64,000 bases of DNA from the NCBI GenBank assembly GCA_964057225.1, contig OZ059900.1:568501-632500 (forward strand), read 5' to 3'. A program made the translations under genes and the position numbers. The first letter of the stretch is position 1; the number at the start of each line of letters is the position of its first letter. This document shows positions 1 to 13,200 of this stretch, one piece after another. This stretch comes from Auanema rhodensis (lineage: Eukaryota; Nematoda; Chromadorea; Rhabditida; Rhabditidae). The notes below the pieces were generated by a model. The model did not search any database, was not told where the DNA came from, and saw only the letters and a program-made list of their open reading frames with translations.

Positions 1-3000
1 ATATTTATTCATTTTGATCAAAAAAGGTCGAAAATAGAAAGAATTTTTGAAATTTCCGAGTTTTGAGTCTAATTTGGCTAAATCGCTCATATATATGATC
101 AAAAGCATAGTTTTATTGTCTATGATAACAAAAGTCTTCAAATATACACTAATAATGTTTAAATCACTGAATTTCACTCAAATAGCATTACTACACTAAG
201 TATGGTCGTTTTTATGCCTTTAACACCATATACTCACCGATTTTTGGTACAAAATCTGTAATACTTGTAAATTTTGATCATATTTGTTAAGATTCGAGAA
301 TCAAACACATAATACACGAAATAAGTCTATTTTTATGAGTTTGCACTGATATTTATTCATTTTGATCAAAAAAGGTCGAAAATAGAAAGAATTTTTGAAT
401 TTTCCGAGTTTTGAGTCCAATTGGGCTAAATCGCTCATATATATGATCAAAAACATAGTTTTATTGTCTATAACAACAAAAGTCATCAATTAAACGCTAG
501 TGATGTTTAAATACTGATTTTCGCTCAAATAGCATTACTACACTAAGTATGGTCGTTTTTATGCCTTTAACACCATATACTCACCGATTTTTGGTACAAA
601 ATCTGTAATACTCGTAAATTTTGATCATATTCGTTAAGATTTGAGAATCAAACACACAATACACAAAATCAGTCTATTTTTATGAGTTTGCACTGATATA
701 TATTCATTTTGATCAAAAAAGGTCGAAAATAGAAAGAATTTTGGAAATGTCCGAGTTTTGAGTCCAATTTGGCTAAATCGCTCATATATATGATCAAAAG
801 CATAGTTTTATTGTCTATAACAACAAAAGTCATCAATTAAACGCTAGTGATGTTTTAATACTGAATTTCGCTCAAATAGCATTACTACACTAAGTATGGT
901 CGTTTTTATGCCTTTAACACCATATACTCACCGATTTTTGGTACAAAATCTGTAATACTTGTAAATTTTGATCATATTTGTTAAGATTTGAGAATCAATC
1001 ACACAATACACAAAATCAGTATATTTTTATGAGTTTGCACTGATATATATTCATTTTGATCAAAAAAGGTCGAAAATAGAAAGAATTTTGGAAATGTCCG
1101 AGTTTTGAGTCGAATTTGGCTAAATCGCTCATATATATGATCAAAAGCATAGTTTTATTGTCTATAACAACAAAAGTCATCAATTAAACGCTAGTGATGT
1201 TTAAATACTGATTTTCGCTCAAATAGCATTACTACACTAAGTATGGTCGTTTTTATGCCTTTAACACCATATACTCACCGATTTTTATTACAAAATCTGT
1301 AATACTCGTAAATTTTGATCATATTCGTTAAGATTTGAGAATCAAACACACAATACACGAAATCAGTCTATTTTTATGAGCTTGCACTGATATATATTCA
1401 TTTTGATCAAAAAAGGTCGAAAATAGAAAGAATTTTTGAAATTTCCGAGTTTTGAGTCCAATTTGGCTAAATCGCTCCTATATATGATCAAAAGCATAGT
1501 TTTATTGTCTATGACAACAAAAGTCATTAATTAAACACTAATGATGTTTAAATCACTAAATTTCGCTCAAATAGCATTACTACACTAAGTATGGTCGTTT
1601 TTATGCCTTTAACACCATATACTCACCGATTTTTGGTACAAAATCTGTAATACTCGTAAATTTTGATCATATTCGTTAAGATTTGAGAATCAAACACACA
1701 ATACACAAAATCAGTCTATTTTTATGAGCTTGCACTGATATAGATTCATTTTGATCAAAAAAGGTCGAAAATAGAAAGAATTTTTGAAATTTCCGAGTTT
1801 TGAGTCCAATTTGGCTGAATCGCTCATATATATGATCAAAAGCATAGTTTTATTGTCTATAACAACAAAAGTCATCAATTAAACGCTAGTGATGTTTTAA
1901 TACTGAATTTCGCTCAAATAGCATTACTACACTAAGTATGGTCGTTTTTATGCCTTTAACACCATATACTCACCGATTTTTGGTACAAAATCTGTAATAC
2001 TTGTAAATTTTGATCATATTCGTTAAGATTCGAGAATCAAACACATAATACACGAAATAAGTCTATTTTTATGAGTTTGCACTGATATTTATTTATTTTG
2101 ATCAAAAAAGTTCGAAAATAGAAAGAATTTTTGAATTTTCCGAGTTTTGAGTCCAATTGGGCTAAATCGCTCATATATATGATCAAAAGCATAGTTTTAC
2201 TGTCTATAACAACAAAAGTCATCAATTAAACGCTAGTGATATTTAAATACTGATTTTCGCTCAAATAGCATTACTACACTAAGTATGGTCGTTTTTATGC
2301 CTTTAACACCATATACTCACCGATTTTTGGTACAAAATCTGTAATACTTGTAAATTTTGATCATATTCGTTAAGATTCGAGAATCAAACACATAATACAC
2401 GAAATAAGTCTATTTTTATGAGTTTGCACTGATATTTATTTATTTTGATCAAAAAAGGTCGAAAATAGAAAGAATTTTTGAATTTTCCGAGTTTTGAGTC
2501 CAATTGGGCTAAATCGCTCATATATATGATCAAAAGCATAGTTTTACTGTCTATAACAACAAAAGTCATCAATTAAACGCTAGTGATATTTAAATACTGA
2601 TTTTCGCTCAAGTAGCATTACTACACTAAGTATGGTCGTTTTTATGCCTTTAACACCATGTACTCACCGATTTTTGGTACAAAATCTGTAATACTTGTAA
2701 ATTTTGATCATATTCGTTAAGATTTGAGAATCAAACATACAATACACAAAATCAGTCTATTTTTATGAGCTTGCACTGATATATATTCATTTTGATCAAA
2801 AAAGGTCGAAAATAGAAAGAATTTTTGAAATTTCCGAGTTTTGAGCCCAATTGGGCTAAATCGCTCATATATATGATCAAAAGCATAGTTTTTTTGTCTA
2901 TGATAACAAAAGTCTTTGAATATACACTAATAATGTTTAAATCACTGAATTTCACTCAAATAGCATTACTACACTAAGTATGGTCGTTTTTATGCCTCTA

Positions 3001-3425
3001 ACACCATATACTCACCGATTTTTGGTACAAAATCTGTAATACTTGTAAATTTTGATCATATTCGTTAAGATTCGAGAATCAAACACATAATACACGAAAT
3101 AAGTCTATTTTTATGAGTTTGCACTGATTATTATTCATTTTGATCAAAAAAGGTCGAAAATAGAAAGAATTTTTGAAATTTCCGAGTTTTGAGTCCAATT
3201 GGGCTAAATCGCTCATATATATGATCAAAAACATAGTTTTATTGTCTATAACAACAAAAGTCATCAATTAAACGCTAGTGATGTTTAAATACTGATTTTC
3301 GCTCAAATAGCATTACTACACTAAGTATGGTCGTTTTTATGCCTTTAACACCATATACTCACCGATTTTTGGTACAAAATCTGTGATACTCGTAAATTTT
3401 GATCATATTCGGTGAGATTCGAGAA

Positions 3426-3773
3426 TCAAACACACAATACACGAAATAAGTTTATTTTTACGAGTTTGCACTGATATTTATTCATTTTGATCAAAAAAGG
3501 TCGAAAATAGAAAGAATTTTTGAAATTTCCGAGTTTTGAGTCTAATTTGGCTAAATCGCTCATATATATGATCAAAAGCATAGTTTTATTGTCTATGATA
3601 ACAAAAGTCTTCAAATATACACTAATAATGTTTAAATCACTGAATTTCACTCAAATAGCATTACTACACTAAGTATGGTCGTTTTTATGCCTTTAACACC
3701 ATATACTCACCGATTTTTGGTACAAAATCTGTAATACTTGTAAATTTTGATCATATTTGTTAAGATTCGAGAA
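3426..3773. repeat. Representative type B satellite monomer (348 bp)
   Basis: Same monomer family as type A, but the segment near 3608-3655 reads gtcttcaaatatacactaat and then taaatcactgaatttcactc, against gtcatcaattaaacgctag and taaatactgattttcgctc in type A. The extra C in aaatcact makes it one base longer. The rest is nearly the same as type A. Since 348 is a multiple of three, runs of adjacent type B monomers keep one reading frame in register, but stop codons still end every open frame within about 100 codons. This monomer also carries tcggtgagattcg just upstream, a variant otherwise confined to positions beyond 29 kb. Confidence 0.92.
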
Positions 3774-4120
3774 TCAAACACATAATACACGAAATAAGTC
3801 TATTTTTATGAGTTTGCACTGATATTTATTCATTTTGATCAAAAAAGGTCGAAAATAGAAAGAATTTTTGAATTTTCCGAGTTTTGAGTCCAATTGGGCT
3901 AAATCGCTCATATATATGATCAAAAACATAGTTTTATTGTCTATAACAACAAAAGTCATCAATTAAACGCTAGTGATGTTTAAATACTGATTTTCGCTCA
4001 AATAGCATTACTACACTAAGTATGGTCGTTTTTATGCCTTTAACACCATATACTCACCGATTTTTGGTACAAAATCTGTAATACTTGTAAATTTTGATCA
4101 TATTCGTTAAGATTCGAGAA
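3774..4120. repeat. Representative type A satellite monomer (347 bp)
   Basis: One full period from tcaaacac to the base before the next tcaaac. Type A is marked by gtcatcaattaaacgctag and by taaatactg without the extra C. In order it contains an A/T-tract region with the palindrome ttttgatcaaaa (3833-3844), the conserved purine-rich run ggtcgaaaatagaaagaa, the palindrome catatatatg followed by TGATCA (3917-3922), the type-specific segment, a conserved block (4004-4079), a third TGATCA (4095-4100) and the near-palindrome gattcgagaatc. TGATCA spacings are 81, 178 and 88 bp. G+C is about 28%. The choice of start is a convention, as a tandem repeat has no natural first base. Confidence 0.93.
4004..4079. 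other. Most conserved block of the monomer (one example)
   Basis: This 76 bp stretch starts agcattactacactaagtat and ends tacaaaatctgt. It is nearly invariant in all monomers I compared. The recurring changes are few: gtaaggtcg, gtatgttcg, agctttac, gcctctaac, and rare gcctttcac and catatattc. It contains a dyad, TATGGT at 4021-4026 and ACCATA at 4045-4050, separated by 18 bases. By contrast the neighbouring 45 bp segment exists in two distinct forms. Uneven conservation inside a satellite can mean binding by a protein, but recent homogenisation could also leave it by chance. No CENP-B-box-like motif was recognised. Confidence 0.55.
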
Positions 4121-4889
4121 TCAAACACATAATACACGAAATAAGTCTATTTTTATGAGTTTGCACTGATATTTATTTATTTTGATCAAAAAAGGTCGAA
4201 AATAGAAAGAATTTTTGAATTTTCCGAGTTTTGAGTCCAATTGGGCTAAATCGCTCATATATATGATCAAAAGCATAGTTTTACTGTCTATAACAACAAA
4301 AGTCATCAATTAAACGCTAGTGATATTTAAATACTGATTTTCGCTCAAGTAGCATTACTACACTAAGTATGGTCGTTTTTATGCCTTTAACACCATATAC
4401 TCACCGATTTTTGGTACAAAATCTGTAATACTTGTAAATTTTGATCATATTCGTTAAGATTTGAGAATCAAACATACAATACACAAAATCAGTCTATTTT
4501 TATGAGCTTGCACTGATATATATTCATTTTGATCAAAAAAGGTCGAAAATAGAAAGAATTTTTGAAATTTCCGAGTTTTGAGTCTAATTTGGCTAAATCG
4601 CTCATATATATGATCAGAAGCATAGTTTTATTGTCTATGACAACAAAAATCATCAATTAAACGCTAGTGATGTTTAAATACTGATTTTCGCTCAAATAGC
4701 ATTACTACACTAAGTATGGTCGTTTTTATGCCTTTAACACCATATACTCACCGATTTTTGGTACAAAATCTGTAATACTCGTAAAATTTGATCATATTTG
4801 TTAAGATTTGAGAATCAAACACACAATACACAAAATCAGTCTATTTTTATGAGTTTACACTGATATATATTCATTTTCATCAAAAAAGG

Positions 4890-7800
4890 TCGAAAATAGA
4901 AAGAATTTTTGAATTTTCCGAGTTTTGAGTCGAATTGGGCTAAATCGCTCATATATATGATCAAAAGCATAGTTTTACTGTCTATGACAACAAAAGTCTT
5001 CAAATATACACTAATAATGATTAAATCACTGAATTTCACTCAAATAGCATTACTACACTAAGTATGGTCGTTTTTATGCCTTTAACACCATATACTCACC
5101 GATTTTTGGTACAAAATCTGTAATACTTGTAAATTTTGATCATATTCGTTAAGATTTGAGAATCAAACATACAATACACAAAATCAGTCTATTTTTATGA
5201 GCTTGCACTGATATATATTCATTTTGATCAAAAAAGGTCGAAAATAGAAAGAATTTTTGAAATTTCCGAGTTTTGAGTCTAATTTGGCTAAATCGCTCAT
5301 ATATATGATCAGAAGCATAGTTTTATTGTCTATGACAACAAAAGTCATCAATTAAACGCTAGTGATGTTTAAATACTGATTTTCGCTCAAATAGCATTAC
5401 TACACTAAGTATGGTCGTTTTTATGCCTTTAACACCATATACTCACCGATTTTTGGTACAAAATCTGTAATACTCGTAAATTTTGATCATATTCGTTAAG
5501 ATTCGAAAATCAAACACACAATAAACAAAATCAGTCTATTTTTATGAGTTTGCACTGATATATATTCATTTTGATCAAAAAAGGTCGAAAATAGAAAGAA
5601 TTTTTGAATTTTCCGAGTTTTGAGTCCAATTGGGCTAAATCGCTCATATATATGATCAAAAACATAGTTTTATTGTCTATAACAACAAAAGTCATCAATT
5701 AAACGCTAGTGATGTTTAAATACTGATTTTCGCTCAAATAGCATTACTACACTAAGTATGGTCGTTTTTATGCCTCTAACACCATATACTCACCGATTTT
5801 TGGTACAAAATCTGTAATACTTGTAAATTTTGATCATATTCGTTAAGATTCGAGAATCAAACACATAATACACGAAATAAGTCTATTTTTATGAGTTTGC
5901 ACTGATATTTATTCATTTTGATCAAAAAAGGTCGAAAATAGAAAGAATTTTTGAAATTTCCGAGTTTTGAGTCCAATTGGGCTAAATCGCTCATATATAT
6001 GATCAAAAACATAGTTTTATTGTCTATAACAACAAAAGTCATCAATTAAACGCTAGTGATGTTTAAATACTGATTTTCGCTCAAATAGCATTACTACACT
6101 AAGTATGGTCGTTTTTATGCCTTTAACACCATATACTCACCGATTTTTGGTACAAAATCTGTAATACTTGTAAATTTTGATCATATTCGTTAAGATTCGA
6201 GAATCAAACACATAATACACGAAATAAGTCTATTTTTATGAGTTTGCACTGATATTTATTTATTTTGATCAAAAAAGGTCGAAAATAGAAAGAATTTTTG
6301 AATTTTCCGAGTTTTGAGTCCAATTGGGCTAAATCGCTCATATATATGATCAAAAGCATAGTTTTACTGTCTATAACAACAAAAGTCATCAATTAAACGC
6401 TAGTGATATTTAAATACTGATTTTCGCTCAAGTAGCATTACTACACTAAGTATGGTCGTTTTTATGCCTTTAACACCATATACTCACCGATTTTTGGTAC
6501 AAAATCTGTAATACTCGTAAATTTTGATCATATTCGTTAAGATTCGAGAATCAAACACATAATACACAAAATAAGTCTATTTTTATGAGTTTGCACTGAT
6601 ATTTATTTATTTTGATCAAAAAAGGTCGAAAATAGAAAGAATTTTTGAATTTTCCGAGTTTTGAGTCGAATTGGGCTAAATCGCTCATATATATGATCAA
6701 AAGCATAGTTTTACTGTCTATGACAACAAAAGTCTTCAAATATACACTAATAATGATTAAATCACTGAATTTCACTCAAATAGCATTACTACACTAAGTA
6801 TGGTCGTTTTTATGCCTTTAACACCATATACTCACCGATTTTTGGTACAAAATCTGTAATACTTGTAAATTTTGATCATATTCGTTAAGATTTGAGAATC
6901 AAACATACAATACACAAAATCAGTCTATTTTTATGAGCTTGCACTGATATATATTCATTTTGATCAAAAAAGGTCGAAAATAGAAAGAATTTTTGAAATT
7001 TCCGAGTTTTGAGTCTAATTTGGCTAAATCGCTCATATATATGATCAGAAGCATAGTTTTATTGTCTATGACAACAAAAGTCATCAATTAAACGCTAGTG
7101 ATGTTTAAATACTGATTTTCGCTCAAATAGCATTACTACACTAAGTATGGTCGTTTTTATGCCTTTAACACCATATACTCACCGATTTTTGGTACAAAAT
7201 CTGTAATACTCGTAAATTTTGATCATATTCGTTAAGATTCGAAAATCAAACACACAATAAACAAAATCAGTCTATTTTTATGAGTTTGCACTGATATATA
7301 TTCATTTTGATCAAAAAAGGTCGAAAATAGAAAGAATTTTTGAATTTTCCGAGTTTTGAGTCCAATTGGGCTAAATCGCTCATATATATGATCAAAAACA
7401 TAGTTTTATTGTCTATAACAACAAAAGTCATCAATTAAACGCTAGTGATGTTTAAATACTGATTTTCGCTCAAATAGCATTACTACACTAAGTATGGTCG
7501 TTTTTATGCCTCTAACACCATATACTCACCGATTTTTGGTACAAAATCTGTAATACTTGTAAATTTTGATCATATTCGTTAAGATTCGAGAATCAAACAC
7601 ATAATACACGAAATAAGTCTATTTTTATGAGTTTGCACTGATATTTATTCATTTTGATCAAAAAAGGTCGAAAATAGAAAGAATTTTTGAAATTTCCGAG
7701 TTTTGAGTCCAATTGGGCTAAATCGCTCATATATATGATCAAAAGCATAGTTTTATTGTCTATAACAACAAAAGTCATCAATTAAACGCTAGTGATGTTT

Positions 7801-8384
7801 AAATACTGATTTTCGCTCAAATAGCATTACTACACTAAGTATGGTCGTTTTTATGCCTTTAACACCATATACTCACCGATTTTTGGTACAAAATCTGTAA
7901 TACTTGTAAATTTTGATCATATTCGTTAAGATTCGAGAATCAAACACATAATACACGAAATAAGTCTATTTTTATGAGTTTGCACTGATATTTATTTATT
8001 TTGATCAAAAAAGGTCGAAAATAGAAAGAATTTTTGAATTTTCCGAGTTTTGAGTCCAATTGGGCTAAATCGCTCATATATATGATCAAAAGCATAGTTT
8101 TACTGTCTATAACAACAAAAGTCATCAATTAAACGCTAGTGATATTTAAATACTGATTTTCGCTCAAGTAGCATTACTACACTAAGTATGGTCGTTTTTA
8201 TGCCTTTAACACCATATACTCACCGATTTTTGGTACAAAATCTGTAATACTCGTAAATTTTGATCATATTCGTTAAGATTCGAGAATCAAACACATAATA
8301 CACAAAATAAGTCTATTTTTATGAGTTTGCACTGATATTTATTTATTTTGATCAAAAAAGGTCGAAAATAGAAAGAATTTTTGA
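4890..8384. repeat. Tandem 5-monomer unit (1736 bp), two copies
   Basis: Positions about 4890-6625 recur at about 6626-8384 at an offset of 1736 bp (4 type A + 1 type B monomer). Shared diagnostic variants include gagtcgaattggg (near 4930 and 6665), gatcagaag (near 5310 and 7046) and gattcgaaaatcaaac with aataaac (near 5500 and 7240). At least one difference is visible: gatcaaaaacatag near 6000 against gatcaaaagcatag near 7737. Edges were judged by eye. No gene is seen. Confidence 0.8.
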
Positions 8385-10204
8385 AATTTCCGAGTTTTGA
8401 GTCTAATTTGGCTAAATCGCTCATATATATGATCAGAAGCATAGTTTTATTGTCTATGACAACAAAAATCATCAATTAAACGCTAGTGATGTTTAAATAC
8501 TGATTTTCGCTCAAATAGCATTACTACACTAAGTATGGTCGTTTTTATGCCTTTAACACCATATACTCACCGATTTTTGGTACAAAATCTGTAATACTCG
8601 TAAAATTTGATCATATTTGTTAAGATTTGAGAATCAAACACATAATACACGAAATAAGTCTATTTTTATGAGTTTGCACTGATATTTATTCATTTTGATC
8701 AAAAAAGGTCGAAAATAGAAAGAATTTTTGAAATTTCCGAGTTTTGAGTCCAATTGGGCTAAACCGCTCATATATATGATCAGAAGCATAGTTTTACTGT
8801 CTATGACAACAAAAGTCTTCAAATATACACTAATAATGATTAAATCACTGAATTTCACTCAAATAGCATTACTACACTAAGTATGGTCGTTTTTATGCCT
8901 TTAACACCATATACTCACCGATTTTTGGTACAAAATCTGTAATACTTGTAAATTTTGATCATATCCGTTAAGATTTGAGAATCAAACATACAATACACAA
9001 AATCAGTCTATTTTTATGAGCTTGCACTGATATATATTTATTTTGATCAAAAAAGGTCGAAAATAGAAAGAATTTTTGAAATTTCCGAGTTTTGAGTCTA
9101 ATTTGGCTAAATCGCTCATATATATGATCAGAAGCATAGTTTTATTGTCTATGACAACAAAAGTCATCAATTAAACGCTAGTGATATTTAAATACTGATT
9201 TTCGCTCAAATTGCATTACTACACTAAGTATGGTCGTTTTTATGCCTTTAACACCATATACTCACCGATTTTTGGTACAAAATCTGTAATACTCGTAAAT
9301 TTCGATCATATTCGTTAAGATTCGAGAATCAAACACATAATACACGAAATAAGTCTATTTTTATGAGTTTGCACTGATATTTATTCATTTTGATCAAAAA
9401 AGGTCGAAAATAGAAAGAATTTTTGAAATTTCCGAGTTTTGAGTCCAATTGGGCTAAATCGCTCATATATATGATCAAAAACATAGTTTTATTGTCTATA
9501 ACAACAAAAGTCATCAATTAAACGCTAGTGATGTTTAAATACTGATTTTCGCTCAAATAGCATTACTACACTAAGTATGGTCGTTTTTATGCCTTTAACA
9601 CCATATACTCACCGATTTTTGGTACAAAATCTGTAATACTTGTAAATTTTGATCATATTCGTTAAGATTCGAGAATCAAACACATAATACACGAAATAAG
9701 TCTATTTTTATGAGTTTGCACTGATATTTATTTATTTTGATCAAAAAAGGTCGAAAATAGAAAGAATTTTTGAATTTTCCGAGTTTTGAGTCCAATTGGG
9801 CTAAATCGCTCATATATATGATCAAAAGCATAGTTTTACTGTCTATAACAACAAAAGTCATCAATTAAACGCTAGTGATATTTAAATACTGATTTTCGCT
9901 CAAGTAGCATTACTACACTAAGTATGGTCGTTTTTATGCCTTTAACACCATATACTCACCGATTTTTGGTACAAAATCTGTAATACTTGTAAATTTTGAT
10001 CATATTCGTTAAGATTCGAGAATCAAACACATAATACACGAAATAAGTCTATTTTTATGAGTTTGCACTGATATTTATTTATTTTGATCAAAAAAGGTCG
10101 AAAATAGAAAGAATTTTTGAATTTTCCGAGTTTTGAGTCCAATTGGGCTAAATCGCTCATATATATGATCAAAAGCATAGTTTTACTGTCTATAACAACA
10201 AAAG
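8385..10204. repeat. Array segment between higher-order blocks
   Basis: About five monomers, mostly type A, with one type B monomer at 8634 that carries ggctaaaccgctc and the variant atatccgttaag just downstream. Most of this segment, to about 9981, is also the second part of the dispersed duplication with 17115-20660. A private change, caaattgcatt instead of caaatagcatt, is at about 9206. Two adjacent monomers at 9676 and 10023 are nearly identical to each other. No gene is seen. Confidence 0.75.
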
Positions 10205-13200
10205 TCATCAATTAAACGCTAGTGATATTTAAATACTGATTTTCGCTCAAGTAGCATTACTACACTAAGTATGGTCGTTTTTATGCCTTTAACACCATAT
10301 ACTCACCGATTTTTGGTACAAAATCTGTAATACTCGTAAATTTTGATCATATTCGTTAAGATTCGAGAATCAAACACATAATACACAAAATAAGTCTATT
10401 TTTATGAGTTTGCACTGATATTTATTTATTTTGATCAAAAAAGGTCGAAAATAGAAAGAATTTTTGAAATTTCCGAGTTTTGAGTCTAATTTGGCTAAAT
10501 CGCTCATATATATGATCAGAAGCATAGTTTTATTGTCTATGACAACAAAAATCATCAATTAAACGCTAGTGATGTTTAAATACTGATTTTCGCTCAAATA
10601 GCATTACTACACTAAGTATGGTCGTTTTTATGCCTTTAACACCATATACTCACCGATTTTTGGTACAAAATCTGTAATACTCGTAAATTTCGATCATATT
10701 CGTTAAGATTCGAGAATCAAACACATAATACACGAAATAAGTCTATTTTTATGAGTTTGCACTGATATTTATTCATTTTGATCAAAAAAGGTCGAAAATA
10801 GAAAGAATTTTTGAAATTTCCGAGTTTTGAGTCCAATTGGGCTAAATCGCTCATATATATGATCAGAAGCATAGTTTTATTGTCTATAACAACAAAAGTC
10901 ATCAATTAAACGCTAGTGATGTTTAAATACTGATTTTCGCTCAAATAGCATTACTACACTAAGTATGGTCGTTTTTATGCCTTTAACACCATATACTCAC
11001 CGATTTTTGGTACAAAATCTGTAATACTTGTAAATTTTGATCATATTCGTTAAGATTCGAGAATCAAACACATAATACACGAAATAAGTCTATTTTTATG
11101 AGTTTGCACTGATATTTATTTATTTTGATCAAAAAAGGTCGAAAATAGAAAGAATTTTTGAATTTTCCGAGTTTTGAGTCCAATTGGGCTAAATCGCTCA
11201 TATATATGATCAAAAGCATAGTTTTACTGTCTATAACAACAAAAGTCATCAATTAAACGCTAGTGATATTTAAATACTGATTTTCGCTCAAGTAGCATTA
11301 CTACACTAAGTATGGTCGTTTTTATGCCTTTAACACCATATACTCACCGATTTTTGGTACAAAATCTGTAATACTCGTAAATTTTGATCATATTCGTTAA
11401 GATTCGAGAATCAAACACATAATACACAAAATAAGTCTATTTTTATGAGTTTGCACTGATATTTATTTATTTTGATCAAAAAAGGTCGAAAATAGAAAGA
11501 ATTTTTGAAATTTCCGAGTTTTGAGTCTAATTTGGCTAAATCGCTCATATATATGATCAGAAGCATAGTTTTATTGTCTATGACAACAAAAATCATCAAT
11601 TAAACGCTAGTGATGTTTAAATACTGATTTTCGCTCAAATAGCATTACTACACTAAGTATGGTCGTTTTTATGCCTTTAACACCATATACTCACCGATTT
11701 TTGGTACAAAATCTGTAATACTCGTAAAATTTGATCATATTTGTTAAGATTTGAGAATCAAACACATAATACACGAAATAAGTCTATTTTTATGAGTTTG
11801 CACTGATATTTATTCATTTTGATCAAAAAAGGTCGAAAATAGAAAGAATTTTTGAAATTTCCGAGTTTTGAGTCCAATTGGGCTAAACCGCTCATATATA
11901 TGATCAGAAGCATAGTTTTACTGTCTATGACAACAAAAGTCTTCAAATATACACTAATAATGATTAAATCACTGAATTTCACTCAAATAGCATTACTACA
12001 CTAAGTATGGTCGTTTTTATGCCTTTAACACCATATACTCACCGATTTTTGGTACAAAATCTGTAATACTTGTAAATTTTGATCATATCCGTTAAGATTT
12101 GAGAATCAAACATACAATACACAAAATCAGTCTATTTTTATGAGCTTGCACTGATATTTATTCATTTTGATCAAAAAAGGTCGAAAATAGAAAGAATTTT
12201 TGAAATTTCCGAGTTTTGAGTCCAATTGGGCTAAATCGCTCATATATATGATCAGAAGCATAGTTTTATTGTCTATAACAACAAAAGTCATCAATTAAAC
12301 GCTAGTGATATTTAAATACTGATTTTCGCTCAAGTAGCATTACTACACTAAGTATGGTCGTTTTTATGCCTTTAACACCATATACTCACCGATTTTTGGT
12401 ACAAAATCTGTAATACTCGTAAATTTTGATCATATTCGTTAAGATTCGAGAATCAAACACATAATACACAAAATAAGTCTATTTTTATGAGTTTGCACTG
12501 ATATTTATTTATTTTGATCAAAAAAGGTCGAAAATAGAAAGAATTTTTGAAATTTCCGAGTTTTGAGTCTAATTTGGCTAAATCGCTCATATATATGATC
12601 AGAAGCATAGTTTTATTGTCTATGACAACAAAAATCATCAATTAAACGCTAGTGATGTTTAAATACTGATTTTCGCTCAAATAGCATTACTACACTAAGT
12701 ATGGTCGTTTTTATGCCTTTAACACCATATACTCACCGATTTTTGGTACAAAATCTGTAATACTCGTAAATTTCGATCATATTCGTTAAGATTCGAGAAT
12801 CAAACACATAATACACGAAATAAGTCTATTTTTATGAGTTTGCACTGATATTTATTCATTTTGATCAAAAAAGGTCGAAAATAGAAAGAATTTTTGAAAT
12901 TTCCGAGTTTTGAGTCCAATTGGGCTAAATCGCTCATATATATGATCAGAAGCATAGTTTTATTGTCTATAACAACAAAAGTCATCAATTAAACGCTAGT
13001 GATGTTTAAATACTGATTTTCGCTCAAATAGCATTACTACACTAAGTATGGTCGTTTTTATGCCTTTAACACCATATACTCACCGATTTTTGGTACAAAA
13101 TCTGTAATACTTGTAAATTTTGATCATATTCGTTAAGATTCGAGAATCAAACACATAATACACGAAATAAGTCTATTTTTATGAGTTTGCACTGATATTT

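Larger units (their letters stand above)
1..4889. repeat. Array segment: heterogeneous left end
   Basis: About 14 monomers without a clear repeating higher-order unit. Positions 1-608 match 3474-4081 by eye over their whole length (10 monomers apart, 3473 bp). Between them, 661-2000 holds the most deviant monomers of the window: ggaaatgtcc instead of gaaatttcc near 740 and 1087, a shift to tttttattacaaaa near 1281, cgctcctatat near 1475, a mixed type A/B segment near 1522-1570, tagattcatt near 1742 and ggctgaatcg near 1813. No gene is seen. Confidence 0.8.

Noticed and set aside
301-489. Minus-strand open frame of 62 residues (MMTFVVID...), repeated with 62-101 residue variants in most monomers as a possible gene family
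   Set aside because: It recurs only because the monomer recurs. Differences between copies are mostly amino-acid changing (S/N, K/N, I/M, Q/K, D/G, R/C, I/V, D/N), a common variant (aaaatcagtc) stops it early after KID, and no recognisable domain, promoter or conserved start context is seen. There is no sign of selection for a protein. Transcription of the satellite as RNA is not excluded.
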